Below are positions 25,178-34,292 of a DNA stretch of 64,000 nucleotides, in pieces; the stretch's first letter is position 1, and the number at the start of each line of letters is the position of its first letter. The stretch is from Flavobacteriales bacterium. GTDB lineage: Bacteria > Bacteroidota > Bacteroidia > Flavobacteriales_F > PHOS-HE28. Made by a program: the position numbers and the translations under genes. The stretch lies in assembly GCA_019638085.1 (NCBI GenBank), contig JAHBUL010000019.1:1-64000 (forward strand), given 5' to 3'. A model generated the notes under the pieces. It did not search any database. It had not been told where the DNA came from and saw nothing but the letters and a program-made list of their open reading frames with translations.

Positions 25178-27040
25178 TCAACTGCGCCCCGTCACCTTCC
25201 GGTACAGCTGCTTGCCCTGTGCCATCACCTTCAGCCTGCGCCGATGGAGCAGGATACTGGCGTCGTGCTCCGTATGTATTTCCTGATGCTTGCCGTACAC
25301 CTTCAGCACATCGGCCAACGTGAGCAGGCCCACCACGGTTCCATCCTCCACCACCGCCAATGGTTCCTGACCGGAGGAACGAGCCAACTCGCTAGCTGCG
25401 ATGCGCAGATCATCATGGATTCGCACAACGCTGGGCATGATCGCTTTGCTGCCGATGGAGATATCACCCTGAACATCCCGCAGATCCGCTATACGCACGA
25501 CCCCCTTAAAAGCATCAACATCATCGGTGACGAATACATGATCCAACTTCGGTCCTATCGTGGCCAAAAGCTCCTTGGCCGACATGCTCCCTTGAGCCGT
25601 GGGTACTCCACGATGCATGACCTCGCCCGCCTGCACGCGTTCCAAGGGATCGGGCTCATAGGAATCAGGAGCGCGCACGCCCCGTCGAGCGATCTTCTCC
25701 GTCATGATCGTGTTGGCCAGGAAAAAATAAGAGATCAAATAGGAAGCTGCACAAGCACTCAGCAAAGGCAACAGCGCTTCAATGCGCCCCGTGGTTTCCA
25801 CGGCAAATACAACGCTGGTAAGGAAAGCACGAGAGGCACCTGCGAACATGGAGGCCATGCCTACCAACACCGCCAGGGGAAGGACCACGCCCACTGAAGG
25901 GAACAACTGTATGGCGGCCATGCCCAGCAAGCAGCCGATGGCACCGCCGATGGTCATCATCGGCGCAAGGGTTCCCCCGGAAGTACCACTGCCCAATGCG
26001 ATGCCCCAGGACAGCAGTTTCAGCAAGGCTAAGCTGAGGATCAAGTGCATGGTGGCCGTGCCGCTCAACAGTTCGGTAATGTTCTCGTAGCCTACGCCCA
26101 AGGTCCTTGGAGCGAAGTACCCGATGATGCCCACTGCAAGGCCACCGATCGCGGGCCACCACATCCAGTGGATCGGCAGCTTTTCAAATCCATCCTCGAT
26201 CCAATACACCGCCTTGGTGATCAGCAAGGAAAGCACTCCGATCAGAAGACCGATGATGCTATAAATGAAGAGCGCGTGGTTCCCCGGCAGATCGATCGGC
26301 GGCATGGCGAACATGGGGTCGCCGCCGAACATCAGGTGATGCATGGCGGCTCCGGTGATGCAACCCATGGTCACGGGCAGGAGTGATCGCGGAGCGAACT
26401 CGAACAAGAGGAGTTCGATGGCCAGGAAGATCGCAGCGATGGGGCTTCCGAAGATGGCGGCCATACCAGCCGTGGCACCGGCGGCCAGTAACACTTTTCG
26501 TTCGTTAGGTGTTATCCGCAGCAACTGCCCCACCATGGAACCCAAGGCACCACCAGTGGAAATGATCGGCCCTTCCGCACCAAAAGGCCCACCGGTGCCG
26601 ATGCTGATGGCGGAAGAGATCGGCTTCAAATAGGTGATCGCAGGCTTGATCTTGCTCTCATTGGTGAGGATCATCTCCATGGCTTCCGGGATGCCATGCC
26701 CGCGGATGGCCTTGGAGCCATACAACGCCATCAGGCCAACCACTACCCCGCCCAAGGCAGGTACCAGGGCCACCCACCAGCCCAACTGGTTATCGCCCGG
26801 TGGGATGTAACCGAATGTGAACGTGCCGTGGAAGGAAAGATTGGTGATCAGGTCGATGAGCAAGATCATGCCCTCGGCCAGGAAACCGATGATCACCGCT
26901 GAGACGACGGCAAGGAAGGTGATCCACAACAACCTGCGTTTGTCCGTTCCAGCGGAAGGCTTCAGGTGGGCCTGGCGCAGGGTGGCATCCAATGAAACCG
27001 AGATCGGGATGCCTCCCTTCAAGTTCGTGGGTTCTTTCAT
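25178..27040 (-). CDS. ClC family chloride channel/transporter with CBS pair
   Basis: 620 residues. Around ten membrane segments carry the ClC signatures: GTGGPFGAEGPI, the anion-path element GSGTSGGTLAPMM, and IAAIFLAIELLLFEF. The external glutamate in GAEGP is kept, which usually goes with H+/Cl- exchange rather than a pure channel. A cytosolic C-terminal part from about 485 holds CBS domains (GEVMHRGVPTAQGSM, LAVVEDGTVVGLLTLADVLK). ATG 27040 (MKEPTNLKGG) is preferred. The stop converges on uvrA across the repeat. Confidence 0.92.
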   Translation of the reverse strand: MKEPTNLKGGIPISVSLDATLRQAHLKPSAGTDKRRLLWITFLAVVSAVIIGFLAEGMILLIDLITNLSFHGTFTFGYIPPGDNQLGWWVALVPALGGVVVGLMALYGSKAIRGHGIPEAMEMILTNESKIKPAITYLKPISSAISIGTGGPFGAEGPIISTGGALGSMVGQLLRITPNERKVLLAAGATAGMAAIFGSPIAAIFLAIELLLFEFAPRSLLPVTMGCITGAAMHHLMFGGDPMFAMPPIDLPGNHALFIYSIIGLLIGVLSLLITKAVYWIEDGFEKLPIHWMWWPAIGGLAVGIIGYFAPRTLGVGYENITELLSGTATMHLILSLALLKLLSWGIALGSGTSGGTLAPMMTIGGAIGCLLGMAAIQLFPSVGVVLPLAVLVGMASMFAGASRAFLTSVVFAVETTGRIEALLPLLSACAASYLISYFFLANTIMTEKIARRGVRAPDSYEPDPLERVQAGEVMHRGVPTAQGSMSAKELLATIGPKLDHVFVTDDVDAFKGVVRIADLRDVQGDISIGSKAIMPSVVRIHDDLRIAASELARSSGQEPLAVVEDGTVVGLLTLADVLKVYGKHQEIHTEHDASILLHRRRLKVMAQGKQLYRKVTGRS

Positions 27041-27218
27041 CCGGCACGCAAATGTATCGGACAGGACAGTCCTTGGCCTCCTCTCCATTTTCAACATCCT
27101 CACGCACCATCGCGATCATCAGCACAAGGAGCCGTGGATCCACTTGCGCGTTCTTCCATCGCAATGGCCGAACTTTATCCCCTGCTGAACGATCCCTTGC
27201 GTACGTCCCCTGACCATC

Positions 27219-28148
27219 ATGCCCATCGAGCAAAAGCATATTCAAGCCCTCAGTCAACTGGAATTTCATGCCCGTCAGGTGGTGGAAGGTTTTCTAGCTG
27301 GCTTGCACAAGAGTCCCTTTCACGGCTTCAGTGTGGAATTCGCGGAGCATCGCGCCTACAATCCAGGCGAAAGCACGCGCCATATCGACTGGAAGCTCTA
27401 TGCACGCACCGACAAACTTTTTGTGAAGCGTTACGAAGAGGAGACCAATCTGCGCTGCCAGCTGGTGATCGATGCCAGTAGCAGCATGTATTACCCGAAG
27501 ACCTCCGAAAAGGCACCCAAGCAGTTCAACAAGATCGAGTTCGGGGTGTATGCAGCTGCTGCGCTGATCACACTGTTGCGCAAGCAACGCGATGCCGTAG
27601 GGTTGACCGTTTTTTCGGACCATGTGCTCCTCACTGAAGAGGCACGTAGCAATGCCGTTCACCTCCGCCATCTGATGGCGCAACTGGAGGAACTGCTCAG
27701 CGCGGAAGCGCCTGCCGAACAGCAAAAGACCAGTGCGGTGGATGCTTTGCACGATATAGCCCGCCGTACCCATCGCCGTTCGCTCATCGTGCTCTTCAGC
27801 GATATGATGGACAACAGTGCCCGAAGTGAAGAGCTCTTCGATGCACTGCAGCACCTCCGCTACAACAAGCACGATGTGATCCTCTTCCACGTAGTGGACC
27901 GCAAGCGGGAACTGGAACTGGATCTGGAGGATCGCCCATACACCTTCGTGGACCTGGAGAGCGGTACGCAGGTGAAGGCCCATGCCGCCGAAGTGCGCGA
28001 TGAGTACAAGGCTGCCATGGCCGCATACTGGCACGAACTGAAGCTGAAGTGCGGCCAGTACCGCATCGAGCTGGTGGAAGCTGATATCAACGCGGGGTTC
28101 GAGAACATCCTGTTGCAGTTCCTATTGAAGCGCAGCAAGTTGTACTGA
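27219..28148 (+). CDS. DUF58 domain protein (vWA-like)
   Basis: 309 residues of the DUF58 family, often found with MoxR AAA ATPases in BatABCDE-like loci; no MoxR gene is adjacent here. Signature blocks are GLHKSPFHGFSVEFAEHR, YNPGESTRHIDWKLYARTDKL (one residue longer than typical), and the MIDAS-like DASSSM of the von Willebrand A fold near 88. Cytosolic, probable metal-ion-dependent protein interaction module. It starts at ATG 27219, 178 bases from the divergent ClC gene. Confidence 0.88.
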   Translation: MPIEQKHIQALSQLEFHARQVVEGFLAGLHKSPFHGFSVEFAEHRAYNPGESTRHIDWKLYARTDKLFVKRYEEETNLRCQLVIDASSSMYYPKTSEKAPKQFNKIEFGVYAAAALITLLRKQRDAVGLTVFSDHVLLTEEARSNAVHLRHLMAQLEELLSAEAPAEQQKTSAVDALHDIARRTHRRSLIVLFSDMMDNSARSEELFDALQHLRYNKHDVILFHVVDRKRELELDLEDRPYTFVDLESGTQVKAHAAEVRDEYKAAMAAYWHELKLKCGQYRIELVEADINAGFENILLQFLLKRSKLY

Positions 28149-28267
28149 GGTTAATAAGGCTTCACCCCACTGGCCAAAGATGAAATCCTCCGTAAGGTGA
28201 CGGCCTGTTGCCCATATGTTTATTCCTGTTAGCTTTGCAGCCGCTCCGGCGAAAGTCAGAATGGAAC

Positions 28268-28341
28268 GGTTCGGTAGTTCAGCTGGTTAGAATGCCGCCC
28301 TGTCACGGCGGAGGTCGCGGGTTCGAGTCCCGTCCGGACCG
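28268..28341 (+). tRNA. tRNA-Asp (GTC anticodon)
   Basis: A 74-base cloverleaf. Acceptor arm GGTTCGG (28268-28274) pairs with CCGGACC (28334-28340) with one G-U pair. Anticodon stem CCGCC/GGCGG encloses loop CTGTCAC with anticodon GTC at 28302-28304. The T loop GTTCGAGTC is present, and the discriminator is G28341 as expected for tRNA-Asp. The CCA end is not encoded. A terminator follows immediately. Confidence 0.97.
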
Positions 28342-28343
28342 CA

Positions 28344-28369
28344 GAAAAGCCCCTCACGAGGGGCTTTTC
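28344..28369 (+). terminator. Terminator of tRNA-Asp
   Basis: GAAAAGCCCCTC (28344-28355) and its complement (28358-28369) form a 12-base stem with a tiny loop. Starts 3 bases after the tRNA. Confidence 0.8.
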
Positions 28370-28444
28370 CCGTTTTCGTGAGCGCAAATTCCCGGCGTAG
28401 CCACTGTGTCCCTGGCCGGCGCTCCTACTTGTATCAGCATTGCA

Positions 28445-28452
28445 TATCTTTG
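28445..28452 (+). promoter_or_regulatory. TATCTTTG -7 box
   Basis: Perfect TAnnTTTG, 22 bases before the ATG of the lipoprotein gene at 28475. Confidence 0.55.
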
Positions 28453-28474
28453 CGTTAACCAAAAACCCAACGCA

Positions 28475-28903
28475 ATGAAAAGAGTGGATCTCTTTGGTGG
28501 CTGTGTTGCTTTGATAGCCTTTTTCTTGGGTTGCTCCGAGGCCGGTGCCCCCCAAGCTGAAGCCAAAGCCAAGGACATGGGCTTTGAGCAGCAAATGCTG
28601 GCTGTGCTACCCGTATTGGACCAAGGCACCGTGCTGAAGGTGTGCAACATGAACGCCCGACCAGGCGACCAGGGCAGCTTGCAGTTCTCCATCGAAGCAG
28701 CCCAGGCCGCCCCGAATGATCCAGGGAAGCTCATTCCAATGGAGCAGCGTTCCTTGGAGCAACAACTCGCCGAGATCCTTCCCTTGGTGGATGAACACCA
28801 TGCGTTGAATATCCGGTCCGTCACGGACGGTTCCAACGGGCAAGCACACCTCGTCTTTACCATTCAGCCCAATGCGGAAAGGATGAAGGGAAAGGACAGC
28901 TGA
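28475..28903 (+). CDS. Small lipoprotein of unknown function
   Basis: 142 residues. The signal KRVDLFGGCVALIAFFLGCS has the lipobox FFLGC; mature lipoprotein begins at that Cys (about residue 20). The rest shows two similar units, each with an (E)QQML/LEQQLAE helix, LPVLDQ/LPLVDEH and a strand ending LQFSIE or LVFTIQ, so it may be an internal duplication. No known family. ATG 28475 is fixed by the promoter box 22 bases upstream and by the signal peptide. Confidence 0.72.
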   Translation: MKRVDLFGGCVALIAFFLGCSEAGAPQAEAKAKDMGFEQQMLAVLPVLDQGTVLKVCNMNARPGDQGSLQFSIEAAQAAPNDPGKLIPMEQRSLEQQLAEILPLVDEHHALNIRSVTDGSNGQAHLVFTIQPNAERMKGKDS

Positions 28904-29204
28904 GCGGATCGGGGCTCTACACCGCTTGGTTCCACCACGTACTACGCCATACACCGAAACCAGGCGTTGGCGTATTCCGACGGGCTGGTGGGTAAGGGCT
29001 CTAAGCCAAACCTGATTTCAAGCGTACGTATCACACAGGAAAGCCCCTCACGAGGGGCTTTCCTCGCTTTATGGCCTTGTGTGATCGAAGGTCAAGCAGA
29101 TGGACGTTCAGATAGGTCCTTGAAGAATGCGGAGGTCCGGTCACTGTCCCGGAGCGCCACCTCGGATGATGATCGATTAGATTCATGCCCAATCCATTAC
29201 TTCC
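28904..29204. other. Gene-poor stretch containing an orphan terminator
   Basis: 301 bases with no convincing protein or tRNA. It holds a hairpin at 29038-29063 whose 22-base core is identical to the tRNA-Asp terminator. I see no cloverleaf upstream of it. Confidence 0.5.
29038..29063 (+). terminator. Orphan hairpin, twin of the tRNA-Asp terminator
   Basis: GGAAAGCCCCTC (29038-29049), two-base AC loop, GAGGGGCTTTCC (29052-29063). It may end the lipoprotein transcript, 135 bases after that stop. Confidence 0.6.
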
Positions 29205-29651
29205 ATGGAAATTACCGACCTACGCCTATTGATCGCTCGGGACCTGAGACAGCTTTGCAACGAGATCGACGCTTTCACCAGCGAGGCGAACATTTGGCGC
29301 ACAGAGGGGTCCGTTAAGAACAGCGCTGGCAATCTTTGCCTGCACCTCTGCGGAAACCTGCGCTATTTCATCGGCTCCGTGCTCGGGGGCGGCACGTACC
29401 GCCGGGATAGGGAACGTGAATTCTCCGCCAGCGATGTGCCTACAGCAGAGTTGTTGCAAGAGGTGAAACGCACCATGGATACCGTAGATGCAACTTTGGC
29501 AGGATTATCTGCCGACGTTCTGAAAAACCCCTATCCCGTGAAGGTCCTCACCGAAATGATCACCACGGGACATTTCCTCCTTCACCTGTATGGTCATTTA
29601 GGCTACCATCTGGGCCAAGTGAATTACATACGCCGCGTATTGGAAAAGTGA
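29205..29651 (+). CDS. DinB-like/DUF1572 four-helix protein
   Basis: 148 residues with the DinB/DUF1572 pattern: an N-terminal helix, NLCLHLCGNLRYFIG near 43-57 (metal-type histidine), and LLHLYGHLGYHLGQVNYIRR near 125-143, with the closing HLGYHLGQ pair. The three histidines form a probable metal site. Such proteins are small cytosolic enzymes, for example bacillithiol S-transferase relatives, but the substrate is not predictable. Starts at ATG 29205 with no obvious promoter box. Confidence 0.75.
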   Translation: MEITDLRLLIARDLRQLCNEIDAFTSEANIWRTEGSVKNSAGNLCLHLCGNLRYFIGSVLGGGTYRRDREREFSASDVPTAELLQEVKRTMDTVDATLAGLSADVLKNPYPVKVLTEMITTGHFLLHLYGHLGYHLGQVNYIRRVLEK

Positions 29652-29718
29652 TCGCCTACCCTTGGCGCGATACTTGGAGATCAGGCAAGGAGACCAAGCC
29701 CTCCCCTATCCCGTTGTT

Positions 29719-29726
29719 TAACTTCG
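29719..29726 (+). promoter_or_regulatory. TAACTTCG -7 box of the 29.7-35.3 kb operon
   Basis: Near-consensus box 27 bases before ATG 29754, the first gene of a chain of overlapping genes that ends at 35306. Confidence 0.45.
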
Positions 29727-29753
29727 CGGCGCGCTGAACGCGTGTACTTGAGC

Positions 29754-30776
29754 ATGACCATTCGCCACCTTCCTCTTTTCCTGTTCCTGTTGCTGGCCAC
29801 GGCCATTGTGGCCCAATCCGTTGACGCACCATCCAACCGGACCGATGCCCAAGGCCGCAAACAAGGCCCTTGGGTACGTACTTGGGCGGGAAGTGACCAG
29901 GTCCGCTATACCGGTCAGTTCAAGGACGACAAGCCCGTGGGCAGTTTCACCTATTACAGCACCAAAGGCGTGGTGGAGAGCAAGGTCGATCACTACGCCG
30001 GCAGCAATGCTTCACACGGCCGCCACTTCCACCCGAACGGAACGCTGATGGCTGAGGGACGCTATGTGGGACAGGAAAAGGATAGTACCTGGAACTACTT
30101 CGATAAGCAGGGCGTGTTGAGGAGCACTGAAAACTGGAAAGCTGGGAAGCTGGAAGGAGAAATGACGACCTTCTATCCCGATGGAAAGATCGCCGAAAGA
30201 AGGCACTTCAAGAATGGTTTGTCCCATGGGCTGGCCGAACAATTCCATGCGGATGGAAAGCCACGCTACAAAGCGAACTTCGTGAATGGGGAGCCCGAAG
30301 GGAAGGAGACGTTCTACTTCCCCAACGGGAACAAGGAGATCGAGGGCCGCTATGTGAACGGCAACCGCGACGGTGGCTGGATGTACTACAATGAGAACGG
30401 TTCCGTGCAGATGCAGATCCTTTACGCACAAGGAAAGTTGGTGCGGCAGAAATACGAGAATGGCACCTTCAAGGAATATTGGGAGGATGAACAAGTGAAG
30501 AGCGAAGAGACCTATAAGAACGGCAAACGCGAAGGTCCCTTCACGGAGTGGTACAACAATGGAGTGTGGACCGAGGTGCCGGTGAAGCTGGGGCCTCAAG
30601 GTGGAGAGAAGAACGAAGTGGAGCGGGTGCTCAAGGGGCAGACCAAGAAACGGGAAGGCACCTATAAAAATGATATCTTAGAGGGGCCTGTAAAGGAGTA
30701 CGACGAAAAAGGAAAGTTGATCTCGACACTGATCTATGTGAACGGAGCTCCCGCTACGGGCGGGACGAAACCATGA
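29754..30776 (+). CDS. Secreted MORN/YwqK-repeat protein
   Basis: About 340 residues with a signal peptide (TIRHLPLFLFLLLATAIVAQ). The mature part is a run of roughly ten 20-25-residue repeats of the type G-x-Y-x-N-G-x-x-x-G-x-W/F-x-x-Y-x-x-x-G-x-x (for example YTGQFKDDKPVGSFTYYSTKG, shortened here; FYPDGKIAERRHFKNG; YVNGNRDGGWMYYNENG). These are the MORN/YwqK-type repeats found in many Bacteroidota surface proteins, sometimes annotated as antitoxin YwqK without real evidence. Surface or periplasmic scaffold. The ATGA overlap with mnmA couples the two. Confidence 0.8.
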   Translation: MTIRHLPLFLFLLLATAIVAQSVDAPSNRTDAQGRKQGPWVRTWAGSDQVRYTGQFKDDKPVGSFTYYSTKGVVESKVDHYAGSNASHGRHFHPNGTLMAEGRYVGQEKDSTWNYFDKQGVLRSTENWKAGKLEGEMTTFYPDGKIAERRHFKNGLSHGLAEQFHADGKPRYKANFVNGEPEGKETFYFPNGNKEIEGRYVNGNRDGGWMYYNENGSVQMQILYAQGKLVRQKYENGTFKEYWEDEQVKSEETYKNGKREGPFTEWYNNGVWTEVPVKLGPQGGEKNEVERVLKGQTKKREGTYKNDILEGPVKEYDEKGKLISTLIYVNGAPATGGTKP

Positions 30777-31900
30777 GTAAGCACGGAAGAGTATTGGTGG
30801 CCATGAGCGGCGGAGTGGATAGCTCCGTTACCGCTCTGATGCTTCACGATCAAGGATATGAAGTGATCGGGGTCACGATGAAGACCTGGGATTATGCGGC
30901 CAATGGCACGGGGAAGCGCATCACAGGATGCTGCGATCTGGACAGCATCAACGATGCCCGCGATATGGCCGTGAGCCGTGGTTTCCACCATATGATCATC
31001 GACATCCGCGAGGAGTTCGGGACTTCCATCATCGGGAACTTCACCAGCGAGTACATGGCAGGGCGCACACCGAACCCTTGTGTGCTGTGCAACACCTTCA
31101 TCAAGTGGGAGGCGCTGCTGAAGCGTGCCAATATGTTGGACTGCGAGCTGATCGCCACTGGGCATTATGCCAAGGTGCGATCAGAGGAGGTCGTTACTTC
31201 CTCTGGAACAGAGAACCGTTTCGTGGTGAGCAAGGGCGTGGACCACACCAAGGACCAGAGCTATGTGCTATGGGGCTTGGCACAAGAGAACCTGGCCCGT
31301 ACCCGATTCCCGATCGGAGGCTTCAAGAAAACGGAGATCAGGGAGATGGCCTTGAAGAGCGGCTTTCCACAATTAGCCTCCAAGGGCGACAGCTATGAGA
31401 TCTGCTTCATCCCCGACAACGACTACCGGGGTTTCCTCAAGCGCAGGGATCCTGTGGCCTTCGAGAAACTGGCGCACGGCAGGTTCGTGGGCACGGACGG
31501 GGCATCCTTGGGTGAGCACGATGGCTATCCCTTCTTCACGGTGGGTCAGCGCAAAGGATTGGGCATTGCCTTGGGCACGCCCATGTACGTAACAGAGATC
31601 ATTCCGGAGACCAATACCGTGGTGCTGGGCAATAAGGAAGACCTCGATAAACACACCGCTTGGGTGCGCCAGCCGAACTTCCAGAAAGTGCCGGAACTAG
31701 TGGGTGAGATGGAGACGACGACCAAGATCCGATACAAGGACAAAGGAACGCCAGCCACCATCAGCATGGAGAATGAACATGTGCGTGTGGATTTTCATTC
31801 CAAGGTGAAAGGCATCGCACCGGGGCAGAGTGCCGTCTTTTATGAGGGGGATGATGTGATCGGTGGCGGTTTCATCGATCGCGAACCCCAACAGCCATGA
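30773..31900 (+). CDS. mnmA: tRNA-specific 2-thiouridylase
   Basis: MnmA installs sulfur at U34 of tRNA for Lys, Glu and Gln, using ATP and a persulfide donor. The 375-residue protein has the PP-loop SGGVDSS at 12-18, the catalytic cysteine C106 in NPCVLCNTFIKW, the tRNA-contact ATGHYAKV, and the second catalytic cysteine C211 in SYEICFIPD. The C-terminal beta-barrel domain is present. It overlaps both neighbours by 4 bases (ATGA) within an operon of otherwise envelope genes. Confidence 0.97.
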   Translation: MSKHGRVLVAMSGGVDSSVTALMLHDQGYEVIGVTMKTWDYAANGTGKRITGCCDLDSINDARDMAVSRGFHHMIIDIREEFGTSIIGNFTSEYMAGRTPNPCVLCNTFIKWEALLKRANMLDCELIATGHYAKVRSEEVVTSSGTENRFVVSKGVDHTKDQSYVLWGLAQENLARTRFPIGGFKKTEIREMALKSGFPQLASKGDSYEICFIPDNDYRGFLKRRDPVAFEKLAHGRFVGTDGASLGEHDGYPFFTVGQRKGLGIALGTPMYVTEIIPETNTVVLGNKEDLDKHTAWVRQPNFQKVPELVGEMETTTKIRYKDKGTPATISMENEHVRVDFHSKVKGIAPGQSAVFYEGDDVIGGGFIDREPQQP

Positions 31901-32574
31901 AGAACACGTTCATCGTCCTTGTCGTTTTGCTGCTGGTCGTTCCCGGATGCAAGAAGGACGACCCTCCACCTCCCATCGATCTGGGCCATGCCTACTTTCC
32001 AACGGATACGGGCCGGTGGATCGATTACGCCGTGGACACGGTCTGGAGGAACGATTTAACCGGGGTAACCGACAGCACCAGCTACGCGCTCCGTGAAAAG
32101 ATCGTGAATGACTTCACGGATCCGGAAGGGCGCCCGGCACAGCGCTTGATCCGTTTCAAACAGGATTCTGCTTCCGGCAATTGGATGCCCAAGGATGTCT
32201 GGTGGCAAGTACGTGGAACTACTCAAGCGGAACGTTCCGAGGAGAACCAGCGACGCATCAAGCTGATCTTCCCTCCGCGCACGGGACAATATTGGAATAC
32301 CAATGCGCTCAATACGGAACGTGAATACGAACTCACATATCTGGAAGTGGATGTGCCTTGGAGCATCAACGGCATGAGCTTCGACAGTACGTTGCTGGTG
32401 AAGACCACCTATCCGAACAATGCGGTGATCACCAACACCTACTATGAGCGATACGCCAAGCATGTTGGCTTGGTCTATCGGCAAGTGGACAGCACGAACA
32501 CGCAGATCGTGAACGGCGTGGTGAAGATCCGGGGTACTTGGTATAAGCAAGTGATCACAGGCTACGGTCAGTGA
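31897..32574 (+). CDS. Lipoprotein of unknown function
   Basis: 225 residues with a lipoprotein signal (KNTFIVLVVLLLVVPGCKK, Cys at about 18). The mature part is beta-rich (YFPTDTGRWIDYAVDT, REYELTYLEVDVPWSING, RYAKHVGLVYRQVD) with the shape of Bacteroidota single-domain surface lipoproteins that sense or bind in the periplasm. No family recognised. It overlaps mnmA (ATGA) and its stop overlaps the start of the subtilase gene (TGATG). Confidence 0.75.
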   Translation: MKNTFIVLVVLLLVVPGCKKDDPPPPIDLGHAYFPTDTGRWIDYAVDTVWRNDLTGVTDSTSYALREKIVNDFTDPEGRPAQRLIRFKQDSASGNWMPKDVWWQVRGTTQAERSEENQRRIKLIFPPRTGQYWNTNALNTEREYELTYLEVDVPWSINGMSFDSTLLVKTTYPNNAVITNTYYERYAKHVGLVYRQVDSTNTQIVNGVVKIRGTWYKQVITGYGQ

Positions 32575-34289
32575 TGTTTGCTCGCCGGAACGCTGAAGCG
32601 CAGCGGAAAATGATAATGCGCTTGCTCTGTACCGTCATGCGCCTGAACGTGCTGGTGGTCATCCTTCTGCTCTCCCCCTCCCTCATCGCCCAAACGGCTC
32701 CAGCCATCTACTGGGTTCAATTCACGGATAAGGACCATACGCCGTATAGTCTTTCAGCGCCCGAAGCTTATCTCTCCCAGCGCGCTATTGAGCGGCGTGC
32801 GCGCCAGAACATCCCCATCGATTCCTTGGACCTGCCTGTGGACCCCACCTACATCGCACAGCTGCTTGCCGCCGGACAGATCGAACTGTTGAACATTAGC
32901 AAGTGGTTCAACGCTGTCACCATTCGCAGCACCGACACCTTGGCGCTGGATAGCCTCGGTTTGCTCCCCTTCGTACATGAAGTGCGGATGACCATGGACG
33001 GAAAGCCCCGCCCTACGCGATTTGCGCAAAAGTTCGGGACCGGCGCGAAGACCTTCCAACAGGATTACGGCGCCTCCTTCCGGCAGATCGAAATGATGAA
33101 CGGGCACTTGCTCCACGAGGTCGGTGCTGCCAAGGGCGAGGGCTTGCTCATTGGTGTGCTCGACTCGGGTTACGAGAATGCGGATATCCTGCCCGGCTTC
33201 GCTGATCTACGCAACCGCAACGGGATCATTTACACGCAGGACATGGTGGATCCGGGTGGCAATGTCTATGCGAATCACTACCACGGGCGTAGCGTGCTTT
33301 CACTGATGGCCGGGCATGTGGAAGGAAAACTGACCGGTACTGCACCCATGGCGGATTATGTACTTATCCGCACGGAGAACACCGCCAGTGAATACCTCGT
33401 GGAGGAAGACAATTGGGTGAGTGGCGCGGAAGTATGTGACAGTATCGGCTGTGATGTATTGAATACTTCACTGGGCTATACCACCTTCGACGACAGCACC
33501 CAGAACCACAGCTACGCAGACCTGAACGGCCTCACCTCGCGCATGACCCTTGCTGCCGATATCGCTTCGCGCAAAGGCATGATCCCGGTGAACAGCGCAG
33601 GGAATAGCGGGACATTGCCCTGGCACTACATCAGCGTGCCTGCCGACGCTTTCGACATTCTTGCCGTGGGTGCGGTAGGCATGGATCGTTCCGTTGCTGA
33701 TTTCAGCTCACGCGGTCCAAGCGCAGATGGACGGGTAAAGCCGGACGTGAGCGCGGTAGGCTTCGGCACCATCGGCATTGGGATCGGTGGGGAGAACGTC
33801 TACGGCATCAACGGCACATCCTTCGCTTCCCCGCTGGTGGCCGGCCTCACCGCTTGTTTGTGGCAATTACACCGGGATCGTACCTCCCATGAGATCATGG
33901 ATGCAGTGCGGCGCAGCGCCTCCCGACACAACACCCCCGATGATGACCTTGGCTATGGTATCCCGGATTTCTGGCGGGCCCACTTGTTGCTCGGCGGAAG
34001 AGATATCACGAACGTCACGAATGCTACGGCCTTCCAAGTGATGCCGGTGCCGTTCACGAATTTCTTGGACATCGAGGTGTTCGCAGGCGATGCAACCAGC
34101 ATGGACCTCCGGATCCATGACGTGTTGGGCCGTGAGCTCTGGTCCACCACCACGGGCTTGGAGCCGCACACGTATTCCCGCGTGCGTATCCAGAACGACC
34201 TATTGACGCAGCTACGTGCCGGGACCTATATAGTGAAGGTGCAAGTTGGTGACTCGAAGCTGACCCAACGCGTGATCAAGGCCGGGTAG
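32574..34289 (+). CDS. S8 subtilisin-like serine protease with T9SS sorting domain
   Basis: About 571 residues. A basic leader and hydrophobic core (MRLNVLVVILLLSPSLIAQ at 22-40) form the signal peptide. The subtilase domain has the triad D197 (GVLDSGYEN), H237 (NHYHGRS) and S416 (NGTSFASP), with the oxyanion NSAGNSG near 340. The last 85 residues (VMPVPFTNFLDIEVF, DVLGRELW, RAGTYIVKV) are a type A T9SS sorting domain, so the protease should be exported through T9SS. ATG 32574 follows TGATG coupling with the lipoprotein; an internal ATG at 32637 is another possible start. Confidence 0.92.
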   Translation: MFARRNAEAQRKMIMRLLCTVMRLNVLVVILLLSPSLIAQTAPAIYWVQFTDKDHTPYSLSAPEAYLSQRAIERRARQNIPIDSLDLPVDPTYIAQLLAAGQIELLNISKWFNAVTIRSTDTLALDSLGLLPFVHEVRMTMDGKPRPTRFAQKFGTGAKTFQQDYGASFRQIEMMNGHLLHEVGAAKGEGLLIGVLDSGYENADILPGFADLRNRNGIIYTQDMVDPGGNVYANHYHGRSVLSLMAGHVEGKLTGTAPMADYVLIRTENTASEYLVEEDNWVSGAEVCDSIGCDVLNTSLGYTTFDDSTQNHSYADLNGLTSRMTLAADIASRKGMIPVNSAGNSGTLPWHYISVPADAFDILAVGAVGMDRSVADFSSRGPSADGRVKPDVSAVGFGTIGIGIGGENVYGINGTSFASPLVAGLTACLWQLHRDRTSHEIMDAVRRSASRHNTPDDDLGYGIPDFWRAHLLLGGRDITNVTNATAFQVMPVPFTNFLDIEVFAGDATSMDLRIHDVLGRELWSTTTGLEPHTYSRVRIQNDLLTQLRAGTYIVKVQVGDSKLTQRVIKAG

Positions 34290-34292
34290 GAA

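Noticed and set aside
28967-29317. Plus-strand frame over the orphan terminator
   Set aside because: It runs through the hairpin and into the DinB-like gene in another frame; no protein-like features.
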